Source: Acidovorax sp. YS12 (GTDB taxonomy: Bacteria; Pseudomonadota; Gammaproteobacteria; Burkholderiales; Burkholderiaceae_C). From it: a stretch of 64,000 nucleotides of DNA. Each line of letters opens with the position of its first letter. Within the stretch, counting starts at the first letter, position 1. Shown here piece by piece: positions 9,073-18,664 of the stretch. Under the pieces are notes generated by a model. It was not told where the DNA came from. It searched no databases and saw only the letters and a program-made list of their open reading frames with translations. Where the stretch lies: the NCBI GenBank assembly GCA_021496925.1, contig CP053915.1:992001-1056000 (forward strand), given 5' to 3'. The position numbers and the translations under genes were made by a program.

Positions 9073-9135
9073 TGCGTGCCTTCTGGTTTGGTTTCAAGGG
9101 TTCGTGGCGGCTGGCATGCGCGCCACGTGATTCAT

Positions 9136-9192
9136 GCCTTTTTTGGCCTCCAGCCCTTGTCCATCAAGCGCTGGAAGCTATCGAAAAAGGAG
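9136..9192 (-). repeat. Short palindrome, copy 2
   Basis: On the minus strand it reads TCGATAGCTTCCAGCGCTTG, loop, CAAGGGCTGGAGGCC and a T-rich tail; the family core with several changes. Confidence 0.7.
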
Positions 9193-9243
9193 TTCTAGCG
9201 GACATCTCAGCTTTCCATGGCGCCACCCACCATCAGCAGCCCC

Positions 9244-9375
9244 TGAAACCGGCGCGGCCCACGCGCGGGCAGCCGCGCAAGGGCCGCCCCGCCGCGCTGG
9301 CTGCGTCCCCCTCCCGTAGCGCGAAGCGCGTAGAGAGAGGGGGAAGCCGCGCAGCGGCTCAGGGGGTGCTTCATT
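9244..9375 (-). repeat. 130-bp structured repeat, copy A
   Basis: Directly 3' of the metI stop. Reading away from the gene it has CACCCCCTGAGCCGC, a C-rich/G-rich stem (CTTCCCCCTCTC with GGGAGGGGG) capped by a short hairpin, then GGGGCGGCCCTTGCGCGGC and a GCCGGTTTC end. Related copies lie at 17116, 23520 and 52868. Confidence 0.75.
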
Positions 9376-10038
9376 TCAGCGGCTGCGCAGCCAGTGCACG
9401 TAGCGGTCGCCGAGGGTCTGCACCACCGTCACCAGCACGATGAGCATGGCGATCACGATCAGCATCACCTGGGTGTCGAAGCGCTGGTAGCCGTAGCGGA
9501 TGGCCAGGTCGCCCAGCCCGCCCGCGCCCACGGCGCCGGCCATGGCCGAGGAGCTGATGAGCGCCACCAGCGTGATGGTGAAGCCGCCGATGATGCCGGG
9601 CAGCGCCTCGGGCAGGTAGACGTGGCGCACGATGTCCCACTTCTTGCAGCCCATGGCCTGGGCAGCCTCGATCAGCCCGGCATCGACCTCGCGCAGGCTC
9701 ACCTCGGCGATGCGCGCGAAGAACGGCGTGGCGCTGATGGCCAGCGGCACGATGGCCGCCCACACGCCGATGGTGGTGCCCGCGACGATGCGCGTGAACG
9801 GAATCAGGGCCACCAGCAGCACGATGAAGGGCGTGGCGCGAAAGCCGTTGACCACGCTGCCCACCGCGCGGTGGATGCGCGGCGACGCCAGGAAGCCCCC
9901 GGGCGCGGTGACGATCAGCAGCACCGCCAGCGGCACGCCCGCGGCGAAGGCGATGCCGCCGGAGACGCCGACCATGGTCAGCGTGTCGGCCAGCGCGCCC
10001 CAATAGCGCTCAATGGGAATGGACAGATTCAGCGACAT
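9376..10038 (-). CDS. metI: Methionine-type ABC transporter permease
   Basis: A 220-residue MetI-type permease with about five membrane segments and the ABC coupling block EAAQAMGCKKWDIVRHVYLPEALPGIIGG, followed by GAVGAGGLGDLAIRYGYQRF. It forms the membrane channel with the MetN ATPase. Its start lies inside the end of metN (29-bp overlap), a sign of translational coupling. MetNIQ systems carry methionine or derivatives; in this organosulfur cluster other sulfur compounds are possible cargo. Confidence 0.9.
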   Translation of the reverse strand: MSLNLSIPIERYWGALADTLTMVGVSGGIAFAAGVPLAVLLIVTAPGGFLASPRIHRAVGSVVNGFRATPFIVLLVALIPFTRIVAGTTIGVWAAIVPLAISATPFFARIAEVSLREVDAGLIEAAQAMGCKKWDIVRHVYLPEALPGIIGGFTITLVALISSSAMAGAVGAGGLGDLAIRYGYQRFDTQVMLIVIAMLIVLVTVVQTLGDRYVHWLRSR

Positions 10039-11191
10039 AGCCGAGTACCTTGATTTCGTGGGCAATGGCCTCGCGGCCCTGGGTGAAGGGGGTCCAGTCG
10101 GCCTGCTCGGCAGCGCCTTCGAGCGCCACCAGCAACTGGCCCTGGGCATGGCCCTGGATGCGGTCCACGCCGCCGTGCAGCAGGCGCACGCGCGCGCCCA
10201 GCGCCTGGGCGATGCGCGGCAGGTCGGGCTCCAGCCCGTCCTCGCCGCGGTAGCCCAGCTGCAGGATCTGCGTGTGCGCGCCGGACGGGGGCTGCGCCTG
10301 CAGGCGCTGGCGCAGGTCGTCCGGCAGGCCGTGCTGCAGCGGCGCCAGCAGCGCCCGCGTGGCCGCGTGCCGGGGGTTGCCGAACACCTGCCACACGGCG
10401 CCCAGCTCGGCGATGCGGCCCTGCTCCAGCACCAGCACCTGGTCGGCGATCTCGCGGATCACGCTCATCTCGTGCGTGATGAGGACCACGGTGATGCCCA
10501 GTTTGCGGTTGATGTCGCGCAGCAGCTGCAGGATGGACTGCGTGGTTTCCGGGTCCAGCGCCGAGGTGGCTTCGTCGCACAGCAGGATTTCGGGCCCGGT
10601 GGTCAGCGCGCGCGCAATGCCCACGCGCTGCTTCTGCCCGCCCGAGAGGCGGCTGGGGTAGGTACCGGCCTTGTCCTGCAGGCCGACGAGCAGCAGCAGC
10701 TCCTGCACGCGCGCCGCGATCTGCGCCGCTGGCACGCCGGCCACCTTCAGCGGCAGCGCCACGTTCTCGGCCACGGTCTTGGCCGACAGCAGGTTGAAGT
10801 GCTGGAAGATCATGCCGATGCGCCGCCGCAGCTGCACCAGCCCGGCCTCGGACAGCGTGCCGATGTCCACGCCATCGACCAGCACCTGGCCGCTGGTGGG
10901 CTGCTCCAGCCGGTTGATGGTGCGCAGCAGGCTGGACTTGCCCGCGCCGCTGCGCCCGATGATGCCGAAGATGCTGCCCGGCGCGATCTCCAGGCTGATG
11001 GCGTCCAGCGCCTGCACCGTGCCCGCCGAGGAGCGATAGGTCTTGGCCACGCCGCGGAACGCCACCGCGCCCGCGCCGCGCGGGGCAGCGGGTGCGGGCG
11101 CGCTGCCCCGCGCACCCGCGGCCTGGACGCGGCCCGGCAGGCCCCCCCAGCCGGCCAACATGCGCCGCGCGGTCAACGTATCACTTGCCAT
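10010..11191 (-). CDS. metN: Methionine-type ABC transporter ATP-binding protein
   Basis: A 393-residue MetN-type ATPase: Walker A GRSGAGKSS (residues 79-87), signature LSGGQKQR (182-189), Walker B ILLCDE (202-207), and a C-terminal extension in the position of the NIL sensor domain that lets methionine inhibit transport in MetN proteins. The Ala/Gly-rich N-terminal extension of about 40 residues before the ABC domain is unusual. It overlaps the upstream binding-protein gene by 11 bp and metI by 29 bp, so binding protein, ATPase and permease form a tight operon. Confidence 0.92.
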   Translation of the reverse strand: MASDTLTARRMLAGWGGLPGRVQAAGARGSAPAPAAPRGAGAVAFRGVAKTYRSSAGTVQALDAISLEIAPGSIFGIIGRSGAGKSSLLRTINRLEQPTSGQVLVDGVDIGTLSEAGLVQLRRRIGMIFQHFNLLSAKTVAENVALPLKVAGVPAAQIAARVQELLLLVGLQDKAGTYPSRLSGGQKQRVGIARALTTGPEILLCDEATSALDPETTQSILQLLRDINRKLGITVVLITHEMSVIREIADQVLVLEQGRIAELGAVWQVFGNPRHAATRALLAPLQHGLPDDLRQRLQAQPPSGAHTQILQLGYRGEDGLEPDLPRIAQALGARVRLLHGGVDRIQGHAQGQLLVALEGAAEQADWTPFTQGREAIAHEIKVLGYVAESVHSH

Positions 11192-12014
11192 GGGACGGCT
11201 CCTTGGTGGTTTGCTGCCAGGGCAGCGTGTAGAGCTTCGGGTCGTGGCCGAAGCCCTGGCTGATGGTCTGCTTCACAGCCTCGGAGTTCTGGTACAGCTG
11301 CACCAGCTTGCGCAATCTGGCTTCCTGCGCGCGGTCGCTGCGGGCCACGAAGCCCATGGCGTAGAAGGTGTCGGCAATGCCCGAGTACAGCAGCGCCTGG
11401 CTCGCCTGCGCCTTCTTGCCGGCGTTGACGAAATAGCTCGGCCACACCACCACCAGGTCCAGGTCGTCGAGCGCGCGGATCAGTTGCGGCCCCTCGATCT
11501 CGAAGAAGCGCAGCTTCTTCGGGTTCTCCACCACGTCGTGCACGCTGGCGCCCACCGCGCTGCCGTTGCGCAGCGTGATGAGCCCGGCCTTTTGCAGCAG
11601 CAGCAGGCCCCTGCCCTGGTTCACCGGGTCGTTGGCCACGGCCACGCGCGCCTTCTCGGGCACGTCGGCCAGGCGCTGGTAGCGGTTGGAGTAGATGCCG
11701 ATGTTCTGCAGCAGCCCCAGCCCGACGAACGCCAGCTGGTAGCCGCGCTCCTTGACGGCGTTGTTCAGGAACGCCTGGTGCTGGAAGAAGTTCAGGTCGA
11801 TGTCGCCGTTGTTCACCGCCTCGTTGGGCAGCGTCCAGTCGGTGAACTCCACCAGTTGCAGGTCGATGCCGGCGGCGCGGGCCTCGGGCACCAGGGCCTG
11901 CACCGCGTCGGACGTGACGCCCGGCGTGGAGCCGACCTTCACCACCTCCCCGGCATGGGCCGGGAGAGCCAGCAGCGCGGCGCCCAGCCAAGCCAGCCAT
12001 GTGCGTTTTCGCAT
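11181..12014 (-). CDS. MetQ-like periplasmic binding protein, paralogue 1
   Basis: A 277-residue NLPA/MetQ-family binding protein with VKVGSTPGVTSDAV, LVEFTDWTLPNEAVNNGDIDLNFFQHQAFL and VAVANDPVNQGRGLLLLQKAGL. The signal peptide (MRKRTWLAWLGAALLALPAHA-GE) has no lipobox Cys, so it is probably a soluble periplasmic protein, unlike classic MetQ lipoproteins. It is the copy fused most closely to metN (11-bp overlap) and so the likeliest regular partner of this transporter. Confidence 0.88.
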   Translation of the reverse strand: MRKRTWLAWLGAALLALPAHAGEVVKVGSTPGVTSDAVQALVPEARAAGIDLQLVEFTDWTLPNEAVNNGDIDLNFFQHQAFLNNAVKERGYQLAFVGLGLLQNIGIYSNRYQRLADVPEKARVAVANDPVNQGRGLLLLQKAGLITLRNGSAVGASVHDVVENPKKLRFFEIEGPQLIRALDDLDLVVVWPSYFVNAGKKAQASQALLYSGIADTFYAMGFVARSDRAQEARLRKLVQLYQNSEAVKQTISQGFGHDPKLYTLPWQQTTKEPSHGK

Positions 12015-12047
12015 GTTCGGACCTCTTTCGGGAATGGCCGCGGCGGC

Positions 12048-12854
12048 TTACTGCCGGGTCCAGGTCAGGGTGTAGAGCTTGGTGTCGCCCGCGAACGCCT
12101 TGTGGATGGCGGCCTTGACGGCGTCTGAGTTCTGGAAGACCTTGACGAACTTCTGGATCACCGGGTCCTTGGTGCGGTCGGCCTTGACGACGAACTGGAT
12201 GGAAAAGCGCGCGTCCTCGATGCCGGAATACGCCAGGCCGCTGGAGGGGTCGAAGGCCTTGGACGCGACGATGAAGTGCGGGTAGCCCTGCGCGATGTCC
12301 ACGTCCGGCGTGATGCGCACCAGCTGCGGCCCCTCCACCTCGACGAAGCTGAGCTTCTTCGGGTTGTCGGTGATGTCGTTGATCGTGCCCAGGAAGCCCA
12401 CGCCGGGCTTGAGCTTGATGAGCCCCACCTTCTGCAGCAGCAGCAGGCCCCGGCCCTGGTTCACCGGGTCGTTGGCGATGCCGACCTTGCCGCCCTGCGG
12501 CACCTGGTCCACCGACTTGTGCTTGAGCGAATACAGGCCGATGTTGGCCAGGAAGCTCACGCCCGCGCTGCCCAGCTTGTAGCCGTTCTTCTGGATGGCG
12601 TTGTCCAGGAAGGGCTGGTGCTGGAAGAAGTTGATGTCCAGGTCGCCGCTGTCCACGGCCACGTTGGGCGTGGTCCAGTCGGTGAACTCGGTGACGGTGA
12701 CGTCGATGCCCTGGGCCTTGGCGTCCTTGGCCGCGGCGCCGATGGCGTCGGCATAGACGCCGGGCAGCACGCCGATGCGCAGCTTGTCGGCCGCGTGGGC
12801 CTGCAGCACGGCGAATGCGGCCAGGGGGGCGATCAGAAGGCGGGCGAATTTCAT
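12048..12854 (-). CDS. MetQ-like periplasmic binding protein, paralogue 2
   Basis: A 268-residue NLPA-family protein with a cleavable signal peptide (MKFARLLIAPLAAFAVLQAHA-AD) and the same FTDWTTPNVAVDSGDLDINFFQHQPFLDNAI and VGIANDPVNQGRGLLLLQKVGL blocks as its neighbours. The start at 12854 is set by a GGAG ribosome binding site 9 nt upstream; the in-frame ATG at 12869 would place that site inside the gene. It shares the operon with paralogues 1 and 3, 33 bp and 49 bp away. Three binding proteins for one MetNI pair suggest a broadened ligand range. Confidence 0.88.
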   Translation of the reverse strand: MKFARLLIAPLAAFAVLQAHAADKLRIGVLPGVYADAIGAAAKDAKAQGIDVTVTEFTDWTTPNVAVDSGDLDINFFQHQPFLDNAIQKNGYKLGSAGVSFLANIGLYSLKHKSVDQVPQGGKVGIANDPVNQGRGLLLLQKVGLIKLKPGVGFLGTINDITDNPKKLSFVEVEGPQLVRITPDVDIAQGYPHFIVASKAFDPSSGLAYSGIEDARFSIQFVVKADRTKDPVIQKFVKVFQNSDAVKAAIHKAFAGDTKLYTLTWTRQ

Positions 12855-12903
12855 GCGATATATCTCCAAAAAACGGTAGGCAAAAAGGGAAGGAAGATCC
12901 GGC

Positions 12904-13731
12904 TCAAGGCTGCTTCACGCGCCAGGGCAGGCTGTAGAGCTTGTCGTTGCCGGCATAGGATTTGTGGATCTGCGCCCGCACGGCGGGCGAGCTTTGGTAC
13001 AGGCGCACGAATTTGTCGATGCGCGCGTCCCTGGCGTTGTCGCGGCGCGCCACGAAGCGGATCGCGTAGTACAGGTCGTCGATGCCCGAATACAGCAGCG
13101 CGCTGCCCGCCACCTGGGGCTTGCCGGCGTTGACGTAGTGCGCCGGGTAGCCTTGGGCCAGGTCCACGTCGTCCAGCGCGCGCACCAGCTGCGGCCCCTC
13201 GATCTCGACGAAGCGCAGCTTTTTCGGGTTGGCCACGATGTCGTCCAGGCCCGGCCGGGTGCCCGCGCCGTCGCGCAGCTGGATGAGCCCGGCCTTCTGC
13301 AGCAGCAGCAGGCCGCGCCCCTGGTTCACCGGGTCGTTGGCCACGCCGACGCGGGCGCCCTCGCGCAGCGCGTCAAAGCGCTGGACGCGCAGCGAATACA
13401 GGCCGATGTTGGGCAGCAGCCCGGTGCCCACGCTGGTGAAGGCGTAGCCGCGCTCGCGCACGGTGTTGTCGAGAAAGGCCTGGTGCTGGAAGTAGTTCAG
13501 GTCGATGTCGCCCGCCGCCAGGGCCGTGTTCGGCGTGGTCCAGTCGGTGAACTCGATGACCTCCACGTCCAGGCCCTGCTGGCGCGCCTCCTGGGCCGCC
13601 ACGGCCACGGAATCGGCCAGCGAGCCGGGCGTGACGCCGATCTTCAGGGGCTGCGCGGCAGCGGCCAGCGCCGGCCAGGCCGCCAGGGCGATCAGGTGGA
13701 GTGCGAGAAATTTCCGCAGGTGCGCGAGCAT
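12904..13731 (-). CDS. MetQ-like periplasmic binding protein, paralogue 3
   Basis: A 275-residue NLPA-family protein, first gene of the transporter operon. The signal peptide (MLAHLRKFLALHLIALAAWPALAAA-A) lacks a lipobox. It carries FTDWTTPNTALAAGDIDLNYFQHQAFLDN and VGVANDPVNQGRGLLLLQKAGL. The frame is open further upstream to 14052, but the ATG at 13731 has a good ribosome binding site (AAGGAAAGG) and a signal peptide right after it. Upstream (13811-13835) lies an inverted pair GCACC/GGTGC that could be an operator. Confidence 0.88.
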   Translation of the reverse strand: MLAHLRKFLALHLIALAAWPALAAAAQPLKIGVTPGSLADSVAVAAQEARQQGLDVEVIEFTDWTTPNTALAAGDIDLNYFQHQAFLDNTVRERGYAFTSVGTGLLPNIGLYSLRVQRFDALREGARVGVANDPVNQGRGLLLLQKAGLIQLRDGAGTRPGLDDIVANPKKLRFVEIEGPQLVRALDDVDLAQGYPAHYVNAGKPQVAGSALLYSGIDDLYYAIRFVARRDNARDARIDKFVRLYQSSPAVRAQIHKSYAGNDKLYSLPWRVKQP

Positions 13732-13862
13732 GGTGCCTTTCCTTGGAGGGCCGCGCGCCGGCGGCGCCCCCAGGCACCGCACCGGCACGCAGCCGCCGAT
13801 GAAGGCCATTGCACCATCGGGTGCTGCACTGCACCACGAAGGATTCCGCATTTGGAAATGCC

Positions 13863-13893
13863 AAAAAAAAGCCGCAGGCGGTGCTGCGGCTTT
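13863..13893 (-). terminator. Intrinsic terminator of the TRAP binding protein gene
   Basis: On the minus strand: AAGCCGCAG, CACCGC loop, CTGCGGC and eight T residues. It lies about 23 bp after the stop codon. Confidence 0.85.
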
Positions 13894-13915
13894 CGGGGTG
13901 CGGGGCGGGCTTGGG

Positions 13916-14998
<1,083 letters not shown>

Positions 14999-15152
14999 GT
15001 AGGGTCTCCTGGATAGTTGAAAACTCGGGCCGCCCCATGGTGTGCAAGGCGGCCGAGGACTTCGCAGCCGAGGTGCATTGTAGGAACATGCACCGGCCCC
15101 TGGAGGCAACCGCGCGTATGTCCTTATCGGCGCTCAGAACGTGTTCACGGTC

Positions 15153-17015
15153 TTATGCCTGGGCGAAACGCTGGCGCACGGCACGCGCGATGCCCTCGGC
15201 ATCCAGCCCCTGCAGCGCCAGCAGCCTGGCCGGGTCGCCGTGTTCGATGAAGACGTCGGGCAGGCCCAGCTGCAGCACCGGCCGCGTCACGCCGGCAGCG
15301 TTCAGGGCCTCGCACACGGCGCTGCCCGCACCGCCCATGATGGCGCCCTCCTCCACGGTGACGATGGCGTCGTGCGTGGCCGCCAGCGACAACAGCAGCT
15401 CGGTATCGAGCGGCTTGGCCCAGCGCATGTTGGCCACCGTGGCGTCCAGCGTCTCGGCGGCGGCCAGCGCCGGATACAGCAGCGTGCCGAACGCCAGGAT
15501 GGCGATGCGCTGGCCCTGGCGCCGCACCTCGCCCTTGCCGAACGGCAGGCCCTCCAGTCCGGCCAGCGGTGCCACGCCCGCGCCGCTGCCGCGCGGGTAG
15601 CGCACGGCCACGGGGTGGTCCTGCTCGTAGGCGGTGGTGAGCAGTTGGCGGCACTCGCGCTCGTCGGCCGGGCAGGCCAGGCTCATGTTGGGAATGCAGC
15701 GCACGAACGGGATGTCGTAGGCGCCCGCGTGCGTCGCCCCGTCGGCCCCGACCAGGCCCGCGCGGTCGAGCGCGAAGACCACCGGCAGGTTCTGCAGCGC
15801 CACGTCGTGGATCAGTTGGTCGTAGGCGCGCTGCAGGAAGGTGGAGTAGATGGCCACCACGGGCTTCACGCCCTCGCAGGCCAGGCCGGCGGCAAAGGTC
15901 ACGGCATGCTGCTCGGCGATGCCCACGTCGTAGTAGCGGCCCGGAAAGCGGCGGTGGAACTCGACCATGCCCGAGCCCTCGCGCATCGCCGGGGTGATGC
16001 CCACCAGGCGCTGGTCCTTGTCGGCCATGTCGCACAGCCACTGGCCGAACACCTGGGTGAAAGTGGGCTTTTGCGGCGTGCTCGGCGGCACCAGGCCCAC
16101 GCTGGGGTCGAACTTGCCGGGGCCGTGGTAGGCCACGGGGTCGGCCTCGGCCAGCTTGTAGCCCTGGCCCTTCTTGGTGACCACGTGCAGGAACTGCGGG
16201 CCTTTCAGCTCCTTGATGTTCTCCAGCGTCGGGATGAGCGAGTCGAGGTCGTGCCCGTCGATCGGGCCGATGTAGTTGAAGCCGAATTTCTCGAACAGCG
16301 TGGCCGGCACCACCATGCCCTTGGCCTGCTGCTCCAGGCGCTTGGCCAGCTCCCACAGCGGGGGGGCATTCTTGAGCACGTTCTTGCCCATGTCGCGCGC
16401 CTTGGCGTAGAACTGCCCGCTCATGAGCTGCGCCAGGTAGCGGTTGAGCGCGCCCACGGGCGGGCTGATGCTCATGTCGTTGTCGTTGAGGATGACCAGC
16501 AGGTTGGCGTCGGCCACGCCGGCGTTGTTCAGCGCCTCGAAGGCCATGCCGGCGGTCATGGCGCCGTCGCCGATGACGGCGATGCTGTAGCGGCTCTCGC
16601 CGCGCTGCCGGGCCGCCAGCGCCATGCCCAGCGCGGCGGAGATGCTGGTGGACGAATGCGCGGTGCCGAAGGTGTCGTAGATGCTCTCGGCGCGCTGCGG
16701 AAAGCCCGACAGGCCGCCGAGCTGGCGCAGCGTGTGCATGCGCTCGCGCCGCCCGGTCAGGATCTTGTGCGGGTAGGTCTGGTGGCCCACGTCCCACACC
16801 ACGCGGTCGTGCGGGGTGTTGAAGACATGGTGCAGCGCCACGGTCAGCTCCACCGTGCCGAGGTTGGAGCTCAGGTGCCCGCCAGTCTTGGACACGCTGT
16901 CGAGCAAGAAGGCGCGCAGCTCCGCCGCCAGTTGCCCCAGCTCGGCGCGCGAGAGACGGCGCAGGTCGGCAGGATCGTTCACGCGCGAGAGCAAAGGGTA
17001 GGAAATCGTGGTCAT
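15153..17015 (-). CDS. dxs: 1-deoxy-D-xylulose-5-phosphate synthase
   Basis: A 620-residue Dxs, full length for the family. It shows the GGHLSSNLG motif (residues 45-53), the thiamine-diphosphate motif GDGAMTAGMAFEALNNAG...NDND (149-180) and YDVGIAEQHAVTFAAGLA. It condenses pyruvate and glyceraldehyde-3-phosphate to DXP, the first step of the MEP isoprenoid route and a precursor step for thiamine and pyridoxal. It lies downstream of ispA in the same direction, an arrangement common in proteobacteria, though 228 bp of repeats separate them here. Confidence 0.96.
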   Translation of the reverse strand: MTTISYPLLSRVNDPADLRRLSRAELGQLAAELRAFLLDSVSKTGGHLSSNLGTVELTVALHHVFNTPHDRVVWDVGHQTYPHKILTGRRERMHTLRQLGGLSGFPQRAESIYDTFGTAHSSTSISAALGMALAARQRGESRYSIAVIGDGAMTAGMAFEALNNAGVADANLLVILNDNDMSISPPVGALNRYLAQLMSGQFYAKARDMGKNVLKNAPPLWELAKRLEQQAKGMVVPATLFEKFGFNYIGPIDGHDLDSLIPTLENIKELKGPQFLHVVTKKGQGYKLAEADPVAYHGPGKFDPSVGLVPPSTPQKPTFTQVFGQWLCDMADKDQRLVGITPAMREGSGMVEFHRRFPGRYYDVGIAEQHAVTFAAGLACEGVKPVVAIYSTFLQRAYDQLIHDVALQNLPVVFALDRAGLVGADGATHAGAYDIPFVRCIPNMSLACPADERECRQLLTTAYEQDHPVAVRYPRGSGAGVAPLAGLEGLPFGKGEVRRQGQRIAILAFGTLLYPALAAAETLDATVANMRWAKPLDTELLLSLAATHDAIVTVEEGAIMGGAGSAVCEALNAAGVTRPVLQLGLPDVFIEHGDPARLLALQGLDAEGIARAVRQRFAQA

Positions 17016-17025
17016 GGACTCTTCT

Positions 17026-17072
17026 TTTGATAGCTGCTAGCGCTTGATGGATAAGGGCCAGAGGCGTTTTTG
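17026..17072 (+). repeat. Short palindrome, copy 3
   Basis: TGATAGCTGCTAGCGCTTGA, loop, AAGGGCCAGAGGCG then T residues; a degenerate copy just upstream of dxs. Confidence 0.65.
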
Positions 17073-17115
17073 ACTGGTATTTTCAACCCTGCTCATCACA
17101 AATTAGCCACAGGTG

Positions 17116-17243
17116 CATGAAACCGGCGCAGCCCAGGCGAGGGCAGCCGCGCAAGGGCCGCCCCGCCGCGCTGGCTGCGTCCCCCTCCCACGCGAAGCGT
17201 GAGAGAGGGGGAAGGCGCGAAGCGACTCAGGGGGTGTTCCATC
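17116..17243 (-). repeat. 130-bp structured repeat, copy B
   Basis: Begins directly behind the ispA stop codon. It has the same layout as copy A, but its cap hairpin is CACGC-GAA-GCGTG. Confidence 0.75.
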
Positions 17244-18173
17244 TCAATTCGAGCGGTTCACGACCATCTCGGCCAGGGCATGCAAGGCACGCGTATCGGG
17301 CAGGCCGCTGGCGGCCAGCGCGGCCAGCGCCTCGCCCAGCAATGCATCGGCATGCGCGCGCGCGCGCTCCAGCCCCAGCAGCGACACGTAGGTGGGCTTG
17401 TCGCTCGCGGCGTCCTTGCCTGCGGTCTTGCCCAGGGTGGCGGAGTCCTGCGTCACGTCGAGGATGTCGTCCACCACCTGGAAGGCCAGGCCCAGCGCCG
17501 CGCCATAGCGCGCCAGCGCCGCCTGGCCGGCGGCATCGGCGCTGCCGCAGGCCGCGCCCATGGCCACGCTGGCCTGCAGCAGCGCCCCGGTCTTGAGGCG
17601 GTGCATCTGGCGCAGTTGCGCTTCGTCCAGCGCCACGCCCACGCTGGCCAGGTCGATGGCCTGGCCGCCTGCCATGCCCTCGGCCCCGGCCGCGCGCGCC
17701 AGCAGGCGGCACAGCGCGGCCTGCACGCGGTCGGGAATGCCCGCGCCCTCGGGCACCAGCAGCTCGAAGGCCAGCGCCTGCAGCGCATCGCCCGCCAGCA
17801 GCGCCTGGGCCTGGCCGAACTGCACGTGCACCGTGGGCTTGCCCCGGCGCAGCACGTCGTTGTCCATGCACGGCATGTCGTCGTGCACCAGCGAATAGGC
17901 GTGGATCAGCTCCACCGCGCACGCGGCGCGCAGCGCGGCCTCGGGCTGGCCCGCCACCGCCTCGCTGGCGGCCAGCACCAGCAGCGGGCGCAGGCGCTTG
18001 CCGCCGTCCAGCACGGCGTAGCGCATGGCCTCGCCCAGCCCGGCCGGGGCGTCCGGGGCGATCCATTGCGACAGCGCCTGCTCCACGCGCGCGAGGTGGT
18101 GGTGGCTCCAGGCGCCCAGGTCGAAGGAAGCCGCCACGGCGGAAGAATCGGAACAGCTCACTCTTGCGTCCAT
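17244..18173 (-). CDS. ispA: Polyprenyl (farnesyl) diphosphate synthase
   Basis: A 309-residue trans-prenyltransferase. The first Asp-rich motif DDMPCMD is at residues 98-104 and the second is FQVVDDILD; GGKRLRP (58-64) binds isopentenyl diphosphate. It makes farnesyl diphosphate from C5 units for quinones and undecaprenol. The ATG at 18173 lies inside the end of xseB (16-bp overlap), as in many proteobacteria, which supports the start. Exact product length (C10 or C15) cannot be proven from sequence. Confidence 0.93.
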   Translation of the reverse strand: MDARVSCSDSSAVAASFDLGAWSHHHLARVEQALSQWIAPDAPAGLGEAMRYAVLDGGKRLRPLLVLAASEAVAGQPEAALRAACAVELIHAYSLVHDDMPCMDNDVLRRGKPTVHVQFGQAQALLAGDALQALAFELLVPEGAGIPDRVQAALCRLLARAAGAEGMAGGQAIDLASVGVALDEAQLRQMHRLKTGALLQASVAMGAACGSADAAGQAALARYGAALGLAFQVVDDILDVTQDSATLGKTAGKDAASDKPTYVSLLGLERARAHADALLGEALAALAASGLPDTRALHALAEMVVNRSN

Positions 18174-18400
18174 GGTTGCAGCGCCCCCTCGTCCAGCACC
18201 TTGATCTGCTCCTGCACGGCTTCGAGCCGCGCGCGGCAAAAGGCCAGCAGCGCATTGGCGCGCTCGTAGCCCGCGAGCATCTGGTCCAGCGGCAACTGGC
18301 CCGACTCGATGCGCGCCACCCATTGCTCCAGTTCCTCCAGCGCGGCTTCGTAGCTGGCGGGTTCGGGGGGCGTGGCGGGTGCGGCGGGGGCCTTGGGCAT
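18158..18400 (-). CDS. xseB: Exodeoxyribonuclease VII small subunit
   Basis: An 80-residue XseB: SYEAALEELEQWVARIESGQLPLDQMLAGYERANALL is the family core. With XseA it forms exonuclease VII, which degrades single-stranded DNA in the cytoplasm. The Pro/Ala-rich first 15 residues are variable. Its end overlaps the ispA start by 16 bp, the classic xseB-ispA coupling. Position 18400 is the first ATG in frame that leaves only a short tail before the core. Confidence 0.92.
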   Translation of the reverse strand: MPKAPAAPATPPEPASYEAALEELEQWVARIESGQLPLDQMLAGYERANALLAFCRARLEAVQEQIKVLDEGALQPWTQE

Positions 18401-18546
18401 GGGGATTCCAGGAAGGGGGGACGCGGGGTCAAAACGCAGGATTTTAGGCGCTGGCACCCACGCGGCGTGGAGAGAGCCCCCCAGCCCCCTGCGCTGGCAC
18501 GGCCACCCAATACACGCATGGAGGATGCGGAAATAACCCTGCCAGC

Positions 18547-18610
18547 TATAATCCCATTCCCCCGCGAGACCGGCCCTGGGTACCCATCCCGGCCGGTTTT
18601 GTCTTTTATT
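18547..18610 (+). promoter_or_regulatory. Perfect -10 box followed by terminator-like hairpin
   Basis: TATAAT at 18547-18552, then about 17 nt later GACCGGCC...GGCCGGTTTT (18568-18600) with a T-rich tail. No good -35 was found. It could be the promoter and an attenuator of the Rieske gene, or a small RNA of 40-50 nt. Confidence 0.4.
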
Positions 18611-18664
18611 CAACCGCGCATGCACGCGCACCTCCCTGTGGGGAGTCTTTAGGTCAGGTCGCCC

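Larger units (their letters stand above)
9073..9375. other. Intergenic stretch holding two dispersed repeats
   Basis: This gap between metI (upstream on the minus strand) and the SfnB gene contains no gene. It holds an inverted copy of the short palindrome (9136-9192) and one copy of the 130-bp structured repeat (9244-9375). No clear promoter was found. Confidence 0.7.

Noticed and set aside
6515..9097. An 860-codon open frame over both SfnB-like genes, suggesting a fusion
   Set aside because: The upstream half is an out-of-frame reading of the second gene. Both genes have their own starts at 7795 and 9072 and complete family ends.
15136..15153. A MITE end at the 3' end of dxs
   Set aside because: It matches the MITE end at 16 of 18 bases but there is no partner end or target duplication, and it overlaps the dxs stop codon; possibly chance or a relic.
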